DNA from: Linnemannia elongata
Taxonomy: Eukaryota > Mortierellomycota > Mortierellomycetes > Mortierellales > Mortierellaceae
Direction: 5' to 3'
Length of the DNA: 64,000 nucleotides
Assembly (NCBI GenBank): GCA_036320915.1
Contig: JAXBDG010000015.1
Span: forward strand, 62,001 to 126,000
Made by a program: the position numbers and the translations under genes. The notes beneath the pieces are model-generated. The model worked only from the letters and a program-made list of their open reading frames with translations. It was not told where the DNA came from and searched no databases. Shown here in pieces: positions 21,201-34,000 of this stretch. Every line of letters begins with the position of its first letter. Within the stretch, counting starts at the first letter, position 1.

Positions 21201-23712
21201 ATGACCTGGCGTATAACACTTCCAAACGGTGTTTTAACGAGGATGAGTCATTCTTGAAGCGGGAGGAGATCTCTTGTTATCTGGGAGCTGCCAAGCCGTT
21301 CAACCGTCGTGTTGTCACCCATTACATGAACCACTTTGACTTTTCTGGCAAGCGGCTCGACGGCGCCTTCCGGCAGCTCTGTCAAAAGTTGATGCTTAAG
21401 GGCGAGACCCAGGAGGTCGACCGAGTCTTGGAGGCGTTTGCACAACGGTATATCGACTGCAACCACCAGTCGATCTTTGGCAGCAAGGATGTCGTCCATG
21501 CAATCACCTACTCGATCCTGCTGCTCAACACTGATCTTCATGTTGTCCAACAGTCGAGCTCCAGCAAGATGTCCCGGTCGGCGTTCGTCAAGAATACACT
21601 CCAGGTTGTCCAGGCGCAGACATCACAGTCAGACCGGGTTTCAGAGGACTCGAGTGCCCATGGACTGTCGCTGACAAGGACAGAGACCGGTGAGCTGAGC
21701 GTCCATGGATCCACCAACGGCTCTGGAGGCAAGAAACGGACACCTAGTGTCAAGAGTTGGCGATCAGGAACTTCACATCAGAGCAAGAGCTCCAAGATGG
21801 GCGTGGACCCCAAGGCAAATGGCGGCCATGGAAATGGGCGGTGGTGGATGAGTGAGCTCGAGACTTTACTCAAGGACATCTACACTACTGTCAAGAACAA
21901 TCAGATCTTGCTTCCTTCCGCTGCCCCTTCAACGCCCACTTCCTCGACCTTCCCTCATTCGGCATCAGGACCTCACCAAGGCTCGGGCAGAGGAGGTCCT
22001 GGAGGCGGGTTCCTGCCTAGGATGTCACGTCAGGTTCAGCCTTCTGCATTGATTGATGCTGGTTTTGGCGGGCTCGGGAGCGACTCTGGAAACGGCCAGT
22101 CCGGTGCCAACAATGGCCGCGAGAACATTGTTGTCGGAATGGTGCGCCGCAACTCCATCAACGCGCGCACCAAACAGCTGCGCCAGGATGCCATGAAGCG
22201 TCTGAACTCTCAGTCGTCGGCGGGATCTCGCGGACTTGCGCCGTCCTCACAATCGCATCAGGGTGCAGCCACCCAGGGTGGTATTGTCGATGGTGTTCGC
22301 GTTGGAAACAGTCGGTACTCGCTTCTCCCACCACCTCCGGTTTCGTCGGGCAGTTCTACTCATTCAACTGCATCGAGCACAGCAACACGCCTGGATGTTC
22401 CTCCTCCCATGTCCCGTCAACAATCTCAACAGAGCGTAAAGACTGTGGGCAAAGGAGTTAGTCCCAGCGGAAGCAATGGTACCGATCATCAACCTAGATT
22501 CCAGATGGAGGGTATCCTCTACCGGAAACATCTGTTGGAGCGACCCGACAAGAAGGCAGCCCATCGTGCTTGGCGTCAACTATTGGTAGTTCTAGACCAA
22601 GGAGGACTGTCGATGTTCAGGGCCGATGGCCAGATGGGTCAGGCGTTTGAGGAGCAAGGTATTCTGTTGGATGAAATCCGGCTGCAGCACACCATTACCA
22701 ACATCCTCCCACCGCCAGGTTACTCCTCATCAAGGCGACATGTTTTTGCCATTCAGCTTCATACAGGAGCAGTGTTCCTCTTCCAGACGGCGACCGCGCT
22801 CGAGTGTGAGGAATGGGCCAGGACATGCAACTACTGGGCCGCCAAGACCTCCAAGGAACCACTATCAGGAGGAGTTGTCAACATGGATTATGGATGGGGT
22901 CGGTGCCTTGATTTGCTGGAGCAGGATGGCGAGTTGAGTTGGGGCGAGAATGGGCGTGCAGGATCGACACATGGTCATTCCTTGACGGCCTCTTCGTCGA
23001 CCTCCTCGATTGTGCCCAACGGCAACTCTAGCGGGACCAGTCTACCTATGCTTAGCGGTGATGACGACGACGCAAGTATCAAGAATGGATCCAAGCCAGC
23101 AGGATCAAGCTTCTTGAATTTCCCACCTCCAGCGGCCTCGGGAGGAGGATCCCCGCTGCCATCGCCAGCGCACTCTGGATCTGGATATGGGGGTGTTGGA
23201 TATGGCTCTGGTATTGGAGGCGGGAGGACAGCATCGATCAAGTCGTCTTCGTCAAAACATTTCGGAGCACAGAATGTGCCTTTGGGAGACCGTGTGCTTC
23301 TGTTTGACTGGAGCCCGCCGATTCCTACGCTGAGCATGGTCCAGATGACGGAGGAGGAACAGTGCGAGAACCTGAAGCGCCAGGTTGTCAGTCTCGAGTC
23401 CGAGATGGAGTTCCACCAAGAGCAGCGCGTCCCCATGATGAAGCTTGTACGTTTCACTGTCTTTTTTTCTGGTTTTGTGTTATTGAAGTTCTTTTGTTGT
23501 ATATGCTAATAGTGCCTCTTTATCCTCTTGTACTATACCTGACATATAGTTCCTGCCAAAGTCCCAAAATTACAACAAGGCGTTTAACAATTGGGAGCGG
23601 CGGTCGCGGTACTTGCTGAAAGAGATGGTCAAGTACCAGATCTATGTCGAGTGCCTTGAGCAGGCGATCCGTTTCCAGACTGAGGCGCTCGAGTCTCAAG
23701 AAGCAGAAGCAG

Positions 23713-23753
<41 letters not shown>

Positions 23754-23918
23754 ACGGTTGCCACAGCAGAAGTAGAATTAGTAGTAGAAGCAGAAGAAGC
23801 AACTATTGTTGCCGAAGCAGATACACCGTCTGGGCGTTCGTCTGTCGAATTGGAGCGCCTTGAGGTGCCTGCAGACGATGACGAATTTTGTCCTACAGAG
23901 GTCGCCGTCGTTGTGTAA
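18240..23918 (+). CDS. Sec7-PH domain Arf guanine nucleotide exchange factor (EFA6/PSD-like)
   Basis: Exchange factor for Arf GTPases. The preferred model joins 18240..18261, 19238..19656, 19848..19916, 20057..20253, 20353..23446 and 23550..23918, about 1389 aa. The last five exons are supported by phase and sequence; the first (MNTPNPQ plus one base) and the 976-bp intron after it are tentative, and an extra Gln-rich exon near 18350-18450 is possible. The Sec7 domain lies at about residues 520-650: KREEISCYLGAAKPFN, GAFRQLC, then GETQEVDRVLEAFAQRY, where the Glu of GET matches the catalytic glutamic finger, and YSILLLNTDLH. A PH domain follows at about 950-1065 (MEGILYRKHLLERPD...WRQLLVVL...CEEWARTCNYWAA). 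A coiled coil and poly-Ala close the protein. Order Sec7-PH-coiled coil matches EFA6/PSD. Probably acts at plasma or endosomal membranes. Confidence 0.82.
23702..23752 (+). repeat. GCA trinucleotide repeat coding poly-Ala
   Basis: GAAGCA units followed by an uninterrupted (GCA)n run in the last exon of the ArfGEF, read as Glu-Ala then poly-Ala. The same repeat in another frame would give poly-Gln, as seen elsewhere in this window. Confidence 0.9.
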
Positions 23919-24175
23919 TCTCCCATGTAGTTTTACGATTTAATAGATTCATTCGCACGTGATACGATTAAGGGTGTCTTCATTTCAATCAAGAAAGAGC
24001 GCGATGAATTAGAGGGTGCGCCTGTCGCGGACTGCCAGCAGGCCAATGGATTAAAAGGATGAAGACGACGGTTGGGATGGAGAACATCATCCCTGTCACT
24101 TTTACTTCTCTTGCTTTTTTCTTTTCTTCTTATTACATCTCCCTTCAAACCAGCCAAACAACCACAACAACAACC

Positions 24176-25768
24176 ATGGCTGTCATCTCCAGGACGCTGC
24201 TCCTGACCTTGCTCCTGGCCCTGGTCGCCCTTCTCAGCGCGTCTTCCTCCTCTACATCATCCTTGTTCGCTCAGGCCCAACCCCAGAACGACAACGAGGC
24301 CCTCCTCCAGAAGAAGGTCTCCCGCCTCGAGGCCAAGGCGGCCAAGAACAAGGGCGTCATCCAGCTCGACTCGCTTGCCTTTGAGGATGTTATGGCTAAG
24401 CCTCGCAACTACTCCATGGTCGTTCTCTTCACCGCCATCAGCCCCGAATTCAACTGTGTCCCCTGCTTGTAAATCGCATTCACTTTTTCGTGTTTTTCAT
24501 CGCGTCTTATCTATCCACACCAGCGCCACGAAGGATGATACAGTATATTAACTAGAATGGCTTAATTTGAACAAATATAGGAACTTTGATCCAGAATACA
24601 AGATGGTCGCCGCTGGCTGGTCCAAGTTGGCGAACAAGTCGCAGCTCTTCTTCAGCATCCTCGATTTCAAGGCTGGACAGGCTATCTTTCAAAAGTTTGG
24701 CATGAACAGTGCTCCTTCGGTCTTATATTTCCCTTCTTCTAGCAGCATCTCTGGCGATCCTTCCCAAGACCGTTATGACTTTGGCAAGAGGTAGATCATT
24801 CTCATTGCTTGCTTTGTTCAGTTGGATATTGGCTGTCAACTTGCTTGGCCCAGGGTTAGACTTCACTGGATAGCACCGGATTGGGCGACAGTGACCTATG
24901 AGCACAGAGGATAATAGGCAAACACGGATACAACGGACAACGGACAACGAACATCATACAGCTCTGTCAGAGGCAACCATTAAGCACGCACCCACCGTTT
25001 AAACATGATGGTTAACACTGCATATTTCTTTATGTTTTAACGAGAATAGCGGGTTCCAGGCGGAGCCATTCGCGGCGTGGTTGCAGGCGAGATCGGGAAT
25101 CAGAGTCCCAGTGCAGCGTCCGTTTGACTTTATGGGCTTGGCTGTCAAGGTCCTTGGCACTTTTACTGCCGTTTTGGCTGTCACCCTTTTCGCTAGAAAG
25201 GGGCGTAAGATCTTTACCAGCAAGTATTTCTGGTCAACTATTTCCATGGTAAGTTCCAAGTCGTTGTTGAACCTCTCGATGATATTGGCTAGCTTCGATA
25301 TATGCTTTGTTTGATTGCCTGGATATCCTTTTTGTTCAATTACGTTGTAACATTTGTTAACTTGGAAAAGGTAACGCGACCGACTTCGTGAACCGCTAAT
25401 GCTAATGTATGCGTTGACCATTGATATGAAAATAGATCATTATCTTTGTGATGATCTCGGGACATATGTGGAACCAGATCCGTAACCCCCCTTACTCTAT
25501 GCCAACACAGCAGGGTCGCTCGGGCTTTATTGCGAGTGGCTTCCAGAACCAGTTTGGATTGGAGACACAGATCATCGCTGTGTTGTACTCGTTGTTGACA
25601 GGAGCAACGATTGGACTGATTGCTGTTGTACCCCGGATTGAGAATACTGTGGGCCAGCGTGCGGCAGTGTGGGTGTGCATGGGCATGTTTACGCTTGTGT
25701 TCAGTATTCTTATCCAGGTCTTCAAGCTGAAGAACCCTGGCTACCCCTTCACGCTCATGTTCCGCTAG
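24176..25768 (+). CDS. OST3: oligosaccharyltransferase subunit Ost3/Ost6 (MAGT1/TUSC3 family)
   Basis: ER membrane subunit of the N-glycosylation complex with an oxidoreductase-type thioredoxin domain. Exons 24176..24468, 24581..24790, 25050..25248 and 25436..25768 give 344 aa in one frame (introns 112, 259 and 187 bp). Residues 1-32 form a signal peptide (MAVISRTLLL...), giving a lumenal N-terminus. The thioredoxin-like domain has the CxxC motif NCVPC (Cys94, Cys97), interrupted by the first intron just after it. The C-terminal half has four hydrophobic helices (GLAVKVLGTFTAVLAVTLF; IIIFVMISGHMWNQIR; IIAVLYSLLTGATIGLIAVV; AAVWVCMGMFTLVFSILI), as in Ost3/Ost6, and ends PGYPFTLMFR. Ost3 and Ost6 cannot be separated by eye. 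An AATAAA lies at 25814-25819. Confidence 0.9.
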
Positions 25769-26061
25769 ATGGTTTTCTTTCTTTTCTCCTTGATTGAATG
25801 CGGTAAACGTAGAAATAAAATCAACAACCTGCAGTTTGGGTCGACTCTTCCCCCTATTTCTGACAAACTAACAAATGGGCGAATGTGTCGCACCATTGCT
25901 TTTAGAACCGATTTATCGCCCATTCCCCTTTCTTATTTTCTCTTTCCTCTTTTCTCTATTCTCTTTTTTCTTTTCTTTTCTTTTTCTTTTTCTTTCTTCT
26001 TTTCTATCCTCTCTCCATCCTCACATCCAACACTCTTTCACACACACAATAACCACTCACA
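25769..26061. other. spacer with pyrimidine-rich leader
   Basis: The first part is the OST3 3' flank with AATAAA. 25915-26045 is strongly T/C-rich (TTTTCTTTTC units) directly before the ATG at 26062, the usual leader type in this window. Confidence 0.6.
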
Positions 26062-27898
26062 ATGACAAAACCAAAGGAAAATGAGCACGCTCTTATCCAC
26101 CCATTGTCATCCCTGGCCCTGGCTAAGCCCAAACCCGGAACACCAACTTCAGCCTTCACCGCAGCACCAACTATCAACACCGATACAGCGTCGCCATCGC
26201 CGCACCGAGTCCTTCGTATCCCAGAACTGTTGGCTCACATCTCTGCCTTCCTCTCCCCTTATATCGTCATCCAATACGCAAGTCTGGTCTGTCGCGACTG
26301 GCTCAACGTCTCCCATCCGTTCTCTCCCCTCCCGCCCGTCGTCGCCACCTGGTCGACCCACCTGACGCGCCGGCAAAGTCAGGAGCTGTTGACAAGAACC
26401 TTGCCGGACGCAAAAGTGTTGCATATCGTCTCTTCGAAATCCTACGAGAAGGTGGGGAGGAGAAGTCCTCAGGGCTACGATTTTGTTTGGCAAGAGCTCT
26501 TCAGGCAGGTTCTGGATGTCTCTGAAGGCAACGGGTTGGCAAAGATATCTCGGCTAGTGTTTGAAGGGTGCCAGCCATTGGAAACATGTGCCCTAGCACG
26601 GATGGAGTCGTTGTTCAAGTGTTCGGTTTCTTTTGCGAGTAGACTGCTTCTGACCGACCGCTGGCTCTGCAGAGTTTGACGATGAAGAACATACTAGTCT
26701 CCCAACGATTCCTGGATACCGTGACCGGCGCCAGTCCAGACCTCGTTAAGCTGGAGCTCTTCTCGCTGCATCTTGGATGGCTCAATGCAGAAACAGGAAA
26801 ACTCGATGCTGAGCCCGTACGTCGGATCGCGTTCTTTCACCACATTGGGCGGTCCTGTTCACGACTCGAGTTTGTCCAGGTCAACTTTTGTGGAACTTTG
26901 TTGGGCGCCGACGAAATGGACGATTTCAAGAGCACGTTTGCATCGGTGCCCGATTGGTCTTTTAGCAGGGACGACTTTTACAATGAGGGCTTGATGAACT
27001 TCTTGCTCCCCGCCAGCCGACTGAAATCCAGATGGCTGGTCTGAGGTGTCTAAGGGGTCTCGAGATTCACAGGGAGGGCAATCATTCAGGAATCCACAAG
27101 GCCTTACACGCTTACTTGATATCCCCTATAGCAGCAACGTTGGTGCACCTCAAGGTCATGGGCACCAACTATCCACTCTCTTACTTTGAGTCGGGCTTCA
27201 TGGCGCCCGAGAACTGGACATGCAAGGGCGTCCAAACTCTTCATTTACGATCCCACCACGAAATTGGTATCCTATCCCCAAGCGGAGTTTCTCAAGGACC
27301 CGCTAACCAATGGCTCTCCCGTCACATCTTTATCGGACTCACGGGGGCATTCCTGAAGATGAAGGATTTACGAATCGATTGTCCGAATGTCGACTTTTCT
27401 CTCGAGGGTGGGATGTGCCTTTTGCGACGAATGTCAGACCTCGAACGACTCCCTGTCAAATCCATGCGCGAGGGACAGTTCACAGAACGCGACCTAGCCT
27501 GGTTACTCCCTGACCCGACACCTGAGCAGCGCGCCCGGAATGCCAAGATCCTAGCAGGAATCCAGGATCAGATCCGGATATATCGTGGTGGAAGCAGCGG
27601 CCGCGTCATCTCCGAAAAGATGTCGCGCGGGTTCAGGCGTGGAGAGAGGGACCAGTCGATTGCAGGAACACTGGAGCAGGTTGCAGATCTGTTGGAAGAG
27701 ATCCAAACAAGGGGTGTGACGGGGCGGTGTCTGCCGTACCTGGAGTCGTTCATTATCGAGCAAGGAGGTCATTGGCTTGCTAACACGTGTGGTCCACAGC
27801 AGGCACGGACCAGGGAAATTGTGAAGCGGATGCAGGGCTCGTTTTTCTTTCATTTGACCATGGACGGCGCCCCTCCTAAGCTTGGAGTCGGACCTTGA
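26062..27898 (+). pseudogene. divergent F-box-like/leucine-rich paralog with disrupted frame
   Basis: A relative of the A-D F-box-like family spread over three frames: 26062..26618, 26675..about 27030 and about 27032..27898. The first break can be an intron: 26619..26674 (56 bp) has GT/AG ends, a CTGAC branch-like motif and matching phase. The second break, near 27020-27035, has no good intron. The flanking sequences (WSFSRDDFYNEGLMNFLLPA before, CLRGLEIHREGNHSG after) align in order with the family block WAFRSFDLTP...LTTLEL, which suggests a 1-2 base indel. An alternative splice (26946..27031, weak donor GTGCCC) would restore the frame by removing 29 codons of that conserved block. F-box-like segment: IPELLAHISAFLSPYIVIQYASLVCRDW. 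C-terminal block: WTCKGVQTLHL, LEGGMCLLRRM, DLAWLLP. It may be a recent pseudogene, a spliced gene or a sequence error. Confidence 0.55.
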
Positions 27899-28085
27899 GC
27901 GCCCGATGCTTTCTCACCCTTTTCACAATACTTTATGGAGCAGAATTGTTATTAAAAGAATTGACAAGGTTAACTATGACAAGTTGCAAACAGGTAGAAA
28001 AAAAAATGTCAACATCGCATATTCTTCACACAAAAATGAACAAATATGTAATTTAATATTAAGTAGTTTGCATAGATACATTACT
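27899..28085. other. convergent 3' spacer
   Basis: AT-rich 187-bp spacer between the stops of the F-box-like gene (+) and the cyclase gene (-). Nothing else is seen. Confidence 0.4.
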
Positions 28086-31000
28086 TTACATAACTTGGCC
28101 TTGGGTTGCCAGGCCATTGAACTCCACCACGGTTGGGTTAACAACACCGTCAGTACTACTACCATTAATATCATGGACAGTAGGACCCGTCGCCCTCGCA
28201 GCCGTCGCCAGCTCATAATCAAACGGCTCATAATCAAACGGCCCCTCGTCTAACGCCACAAAGTTCTGGTACTTGGGAACCTCGTGGACTACACCGGTCC
28301 AGCTCGCCGTCGATGCCAAATAGCTCTCCAAGCTCATCTCTGGCTCAGGTTCCGGTTCCGGTTCCGTCCCTTCTCCTGCTTCTCCTTCTGCTCCAGCTCC
28401 TTCTTCGTCAGCCCAAGAAGCAATGACGGAATCAGATGGTGCTGCTGCTGGAAGTGATGAAGTCGGCAAGACTAACTCTGTTGCGTCGACTCCCCATCCT
28501 TCGCCTCTCATTGCTCCTGATTGATTGTTGTCCATGCCAGGTGGTGGATCAACACCGCCGCTGCCATTGCGATTGAGGGGCTGCTGGGTTACTTCAGGAT
28601 CCACCTCTGCTTTGGCCTCTGCAACAGCCCAACCCAGAGTTCCCACTTCCATGGCAGCAGGGTGGATGGGCGTTGGTATGTCGCTACGGATGAAACTACG
28701 ACGGTGCTCCTCCGGACCGCTGGCGGCTGTTCTTGCAGGAGGGATCCAAGGCGAGTTGGGGTCCGAGAGCCAAACCGAAGAATCCATGGACATCTTGCTG
28801 AACAGCTCATGAGCTTCTTGGTAGTAGATCTCCTTCTGTGCAGGGTCTGGACAATATCGGCCTATCCGCGCGAGAAGGTAGGCCTTGACAAAATGTAGTC
28901 CGTCCAGGAGCCCGCTCAGTTCTCTGTAGCCTTGGACCAATCTCTGAGTTCCTTCCTTTTCGCGGCCTGGGGTCAATAGAGACATCAAACCCTCGCTGAG
29001 ACAGCTATATGACCTTGGAATGGGAGCTGCGGGTTCGTTCTTGAGGTAGTTCAGGATATGCTCGATAATGATGGGGGCTCGCGTCTGCAGGAACGTGGAT
29101 GGACTAACAGCATCGTTCTCGACCAACCGGCCGTTCTCGAGCATCTCGTACAGCGACATCAGCGAGAACATACAACTCATCACGGGGAACGGGTGTGCGC
29201 CTCCAGCCGGGATCTCAATCATGTCGCCAAACAACTCCAGGTAGAACCGCGACTTTTCGTATTGACCCAACCTGGCGTAGTAATACCCGAGGATACCATA
29301 GACAATCAAGAGGTTCATCAACCGGGCCTTGGGCATAATGAACTTTTCGATCAGGACCACCCACGACTCGGCCTCGCGGAGTCGATCTTGAAGGAGGAGG
29401 TTGGACAAGGTAGGGATCGCAAATAGGGTCTCACCCTCCGAGTCGCCGTTCTGGATCGCTACCGCCGAGAGGGTTCGGAGAAGCTGACAGTCCTCTGGAT
29501 GAATATTGTAGGCACCCTCCCACATCCGGTAGGCAGATTTCATAGTCACGGCTCGGTAGAAAGACGCTAAATGAGTGACAACGCCAAACGTCTTGGACTC
29601 TTGGATCGACTCGACCAACAGCCGGTGAGCCTCCTCTAGTCGACCTTCACTGTACTCGACATACGCAGACATGGCAGGGAGCATGCCTTCGGTCGACTGT
29701 CCATCCTTGTCCATGGCCCAGGATTCGTTCATGTACTTTTCGCAGAGCCGCTTCTTGTCCTGAAAGTAGTACAGCAGACCCATCCGTCCCAATGACGCCG
29801 TCTGGATTCCGGAGGGGAGACCCAACTTCCTGGAGTACTTGAGCGTGTAGAGACTCGACAGCATGGCGGCGCCGGGGTGAGTCAACCAAAAGTAAATGTT
29901 CTGGAGACAATACAAAACGCGAATGATGCGCTGATACCGCACCTTCTCCTTGCCCTCAACTCTGGCCTTAGGTTCTCGCTGACCGCGCTTGGGTGGATGC
30001 ACTGGCGTCTCTCCTAGAAAATGGTGGAACTTGAACTTGAGACCTTCGCGCAGGAGCTCCATCTTCCACTGCTGCTTTGTCTGCGGCCAAACGATCCCGT
30101 AATAGGCCAGACTCTCCAGCAACGCCGGCTCTGCCTCCTCGATCCGCATCCGCTTCGAGAGCGACTCGCCCTTGATCCCATAAATGTCGGCCAAATCCTC
30201 CTGGCTGACCATCTCCCTGGCGCCTGGCTCCGTGTCGAGAATGAAAATCAGCTCGTTGATGTTCTGGGTGCTGTCGGTCAACATGTTGCTCTTGAGATCG
30301 AAAGCAGAGAGGGCTTTGAGGTACTTGATCTTCTTTTCTGTGTGCTCGGTCTTCAAGTAGTGGCGGGTGATCTGGGGCAGCAGATCCTGTCCGTTCAAGG
30401 GCAGCTCGGTGAAATCTTCAATGTAACCTTGTTCCAGGAAGGACTCGTAGAACTGGCCCATCTTGAGGTGGTAGCCGACACGCTCTTCATAAGGGATCGA
30501 GTCGTAAATGTCGCGCGCCGTGGAAGGCGATCCAAAGGTGTAGATGGTCTGGAGGACGACGCTGTTGGAGAACTGGACGTTGGTCTGTTGGTCTGTGGCC
30601 ATGGAGAGGAACCGATAGGTGTCCAGATCGCTGATGACATTGGCGTACGACTTGCCTGGTTGCGGGGTTCCCAGAAGGTACTCCAACGGTCGAATGGCAG
30701 CGATCTCGGCAAGTGAGAACCTGTCACCGAGACAACTTGCAATCTTGATAATGTCCTGAAAACGAGGCCGAAGACGATCGTACTGCATTAACGTCGTCCG
30801 CTTGCGATCCTGCTTCATTACCATCTCCTCCATAACCTTGGATGAAGCGCCCGTGTTAGCCTCCTGGCCTGTCGAGAGGAGCTCACCATCGACAATGTTG
30901 ACATGACAGAAATCCTTGAGCATCGTGGCCATGTCCTTAACAAACTTGGGGTTGCCCTTGGTTCGTTGTTGGACCAACTCGAGGACTTCTGGGCTGACTC

Positions 31001-34000
31001 TGGTGACGCCGCTGGCGCTGAAGGTCTTGATGAGGGCGAGCTCAATTTCCTGGCGCTTGAGACCCTCAAGAGAGATTTCGAGATGGTGTGGGTGGGTGGT
31101 GAAGGCTTGAATGGCGATATTGCCGCCGTAGTCCCGTTGGGGGCGAGAAAATAAGACGACTAAGACCAGAGGGCAGCGTTCATGAATGATTCGATAGATA
31201 TTTAAGGACTTTTCGTCGCACCCTATTTTCATTCAGTAAATATTGTGATTAGATTTCCTCTCAACAAATGGCTCTCATGCGACATCAAATATATAGGGAG
31301 AACTTACATTGGAGGTCCTCAAACATGACGATAATCTTCACGAAGCGACTGGCATAGTTCAGGATGTCGACAATAAAGTTGGCAAGGATATTATCATCAC
31401 GCTCATCTATTAATGGCATCGCATTGTCAGAAGAGATGTCCGAGATGATTTTGTTCAGCTTGGGCAAGACTTTCATATCCTTCTCCCCAATCTTGGTCAA
31501 GCAGACGTTGATGTATGCCTCTAACTTTGTCATCGATGCCGAGCGACGAGCAGAGGGTTCTCCATACTGGCTGATCGACGGACTGTCGTTCAAGTCGACC
31601 GAGATGTTGCTTGCGCGGCGACGATCCAGAGATGTGGATGATACAGTTGTTGGAGTATCAGTAGCCTGAATGATGCCTGACTTGGACTCCAGCATTCCAG
31701 GGCTTCCAATAGTGGGCTGAGGTAAAGGAAGTTCCTCCACCGAGGTGCATGTCGCAGGACCCGTCACAATAGTAACAGGGTTTGGGAGAATCTTGCACTC
31801 CTCAACATTATTTGCGGTCACTGGAGGCGAGACGGCCGTGTTGATGGAGTTGGAGCAATAAGGGATGTCGCATTGGCGAATAATATCAAGCAGACCCAGG
31901 AGGAGGAACTTGACGGGGTAGTACTCTGTGTTCTTCTCGACCTCGGCAGACGCAGCGGAGCAAATTCTGTAACCAAAGTTGTCGGCCATGTGGATCATCT
32001 GGTGATAGAACATGCTCTTGCCTGACCCTCGAGGACCAGTGACCAGGATGGTGTGATAGTTGGGGTTTTTAGCCCAGGCCGTGACAAGGTTGACAACCTT
32101 CTCCCTCTCTGGTTCATATCCAATCGTCTCGTCGACACCAACATCTTCGGGACGACGCGTCTGCTTCTTTGCACCGAAATGCACCAGCCTCCAGATCCGA
32201 AGCGGATGTGTCTTGCCTTTGACAAACTCTTCCCCTCGATCCTCAAACTCGCACAGTTCGTCGTTATCGGTCGTACAGGCAAGCCTGGTCGCATCATCCA
32301 AAACGATCGAGTCCTTGGCGTAGTCAAACTTGAGGATGCGGACTGCAATGACGATAGTGTCACCGACAATGGCAGGATCGCGACGGAACTCGTTGCCGAT
32401 CATGGAGGTGAAAATAACGCCGGTGGCCAGCGAGATCTTGAAGCCGTGGATGCCTTGTGCCAAGAACCCTTGACGGATCATCCACGCTGACTTGGCGGCA
32501 AAGACGGCCTCCTTTTCGTGTGAACGAGGGTAAGGAAGACCGAACGCGCACAGCAATGTAGCTCCCTTATCATCGACCGCGAACTGCTGAATGAATCCTA
32601 TTTAGCAAGTCAACAGTAGCAACATGCTGTAGTGGTCAATAATGTTGAGTCGAGAGGTTGATATGTTCCTACCATACCTGCAAGAGATTAGTAAGGTTAC
32701 CTTCGTAGGCTGAGATGACTCGATGGACGGTGATCATGGCCTTCTGACAGAGCGCGAGTCCTTCAGGTAACCACGGCTTCACATCTCCAAGACTGATGAA
32801 CAAGATGGTGACATTCCTGAACTGTGCCGGAAAGTTGCTGTCTGGGTACAGTATCAACCGATGGATCGCGGACTTATTGATGTACCTATCATGATTCAAA
32901 ATGTTCAACGTGATTAGACATTTGACCACAACGTCAAAATCTCGAGCATAGCGCCGCCTTCAACCTTACCTGAAGTAGTTGGGATCGACGTCGCCTTCAG
33001 TGTTGAGTAGCCTATCGTTTCGGACTTTCCGTAGAAGGGGCGCTTCAACACTCTCGGTGGGCTGGTTGTTCTTGAGAATAAAACAGTTCCTCCGAGGCTC
33101 ACTCCAAGGGTAAGAGTCCGGGTTGACATACTTCCAGGCACGCTTTGTGATGGTGACTTCGCCAGCCCTGGCCATATTGAGCGCGTCGTCAAGTGATGCC
33201 ATTTGTTCGCCACAGATCGCATATTCGAGTCGCCCTGTTTCTTGCGTTAGCAGGTTGTTGAATGCGTCGTCGTCGCCTTCATCTCCGATAATGATGTTTG
33301 CTACAGCGTTGAAGAGAGTGTACAATAAGTTGATGTTAACAATTCTATACGAAACAAAAGAGCAGTTAGCAACGAGGATTTGATAGAATCACATACTAAT
33401 ATCACCAGCGGAGAGAGCCATGTGGAGCTGCAGATCATGAGAGTCGTCTGAAGCAATAAATCCCTCGGCAGGGGGCACAATCTCGCTTGCCGATCCGCCG
33501 CTCTGTTGATCGCTCGAATTGGCATGCGTAAACAGATTCTTGGCGTTGGACAGAAAGGACCCGGGGCGGTGCTTGTTGGATCCCATTGAGCCAGCCTTGG
33601 TCGAGAACGAAACAACCGACCCCTCTCGTTTTCTGAATCCAGCAATTCCTCCTGGTCCTATATGACTTTGATCATTAACATGTCCGGAACTGTTGTTGTT
33701 TTGACCGGGCGGGATGATATTTAAAACAGGAACTAGAGTTGGGCCTATCAACCCACTGGTGAGCCCAAAACCCATAGGAGACTCAGCGGTGCCAAGGTGT
33801 CCACCGCTAAAAGCCGGTCCAATCGTCATGTTGCCGATCTTTATGGTGCCAGTGTGAGCTCCATTTGCGCCTCCTAAAGCATTTAACGATGATCTCCGTG
33901 AATCCGGCAGACCGTTTCCAGTGCTCCCTGCGACAGAGGTTGAAGAGTCCTCAGAAGAGACACCATCCTCGACCCCGATAGAAGAAGCTGACAGCTTTCT

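Noticed and set aside
26619..26674. Second frameshift in the disrupted F-box-like gene
   Set aside because: GT/AG ends, branch-like CTGAC and correct phase make a 56-bp intron the simpler reading, so only the break near 27025 is treated as a lesion.
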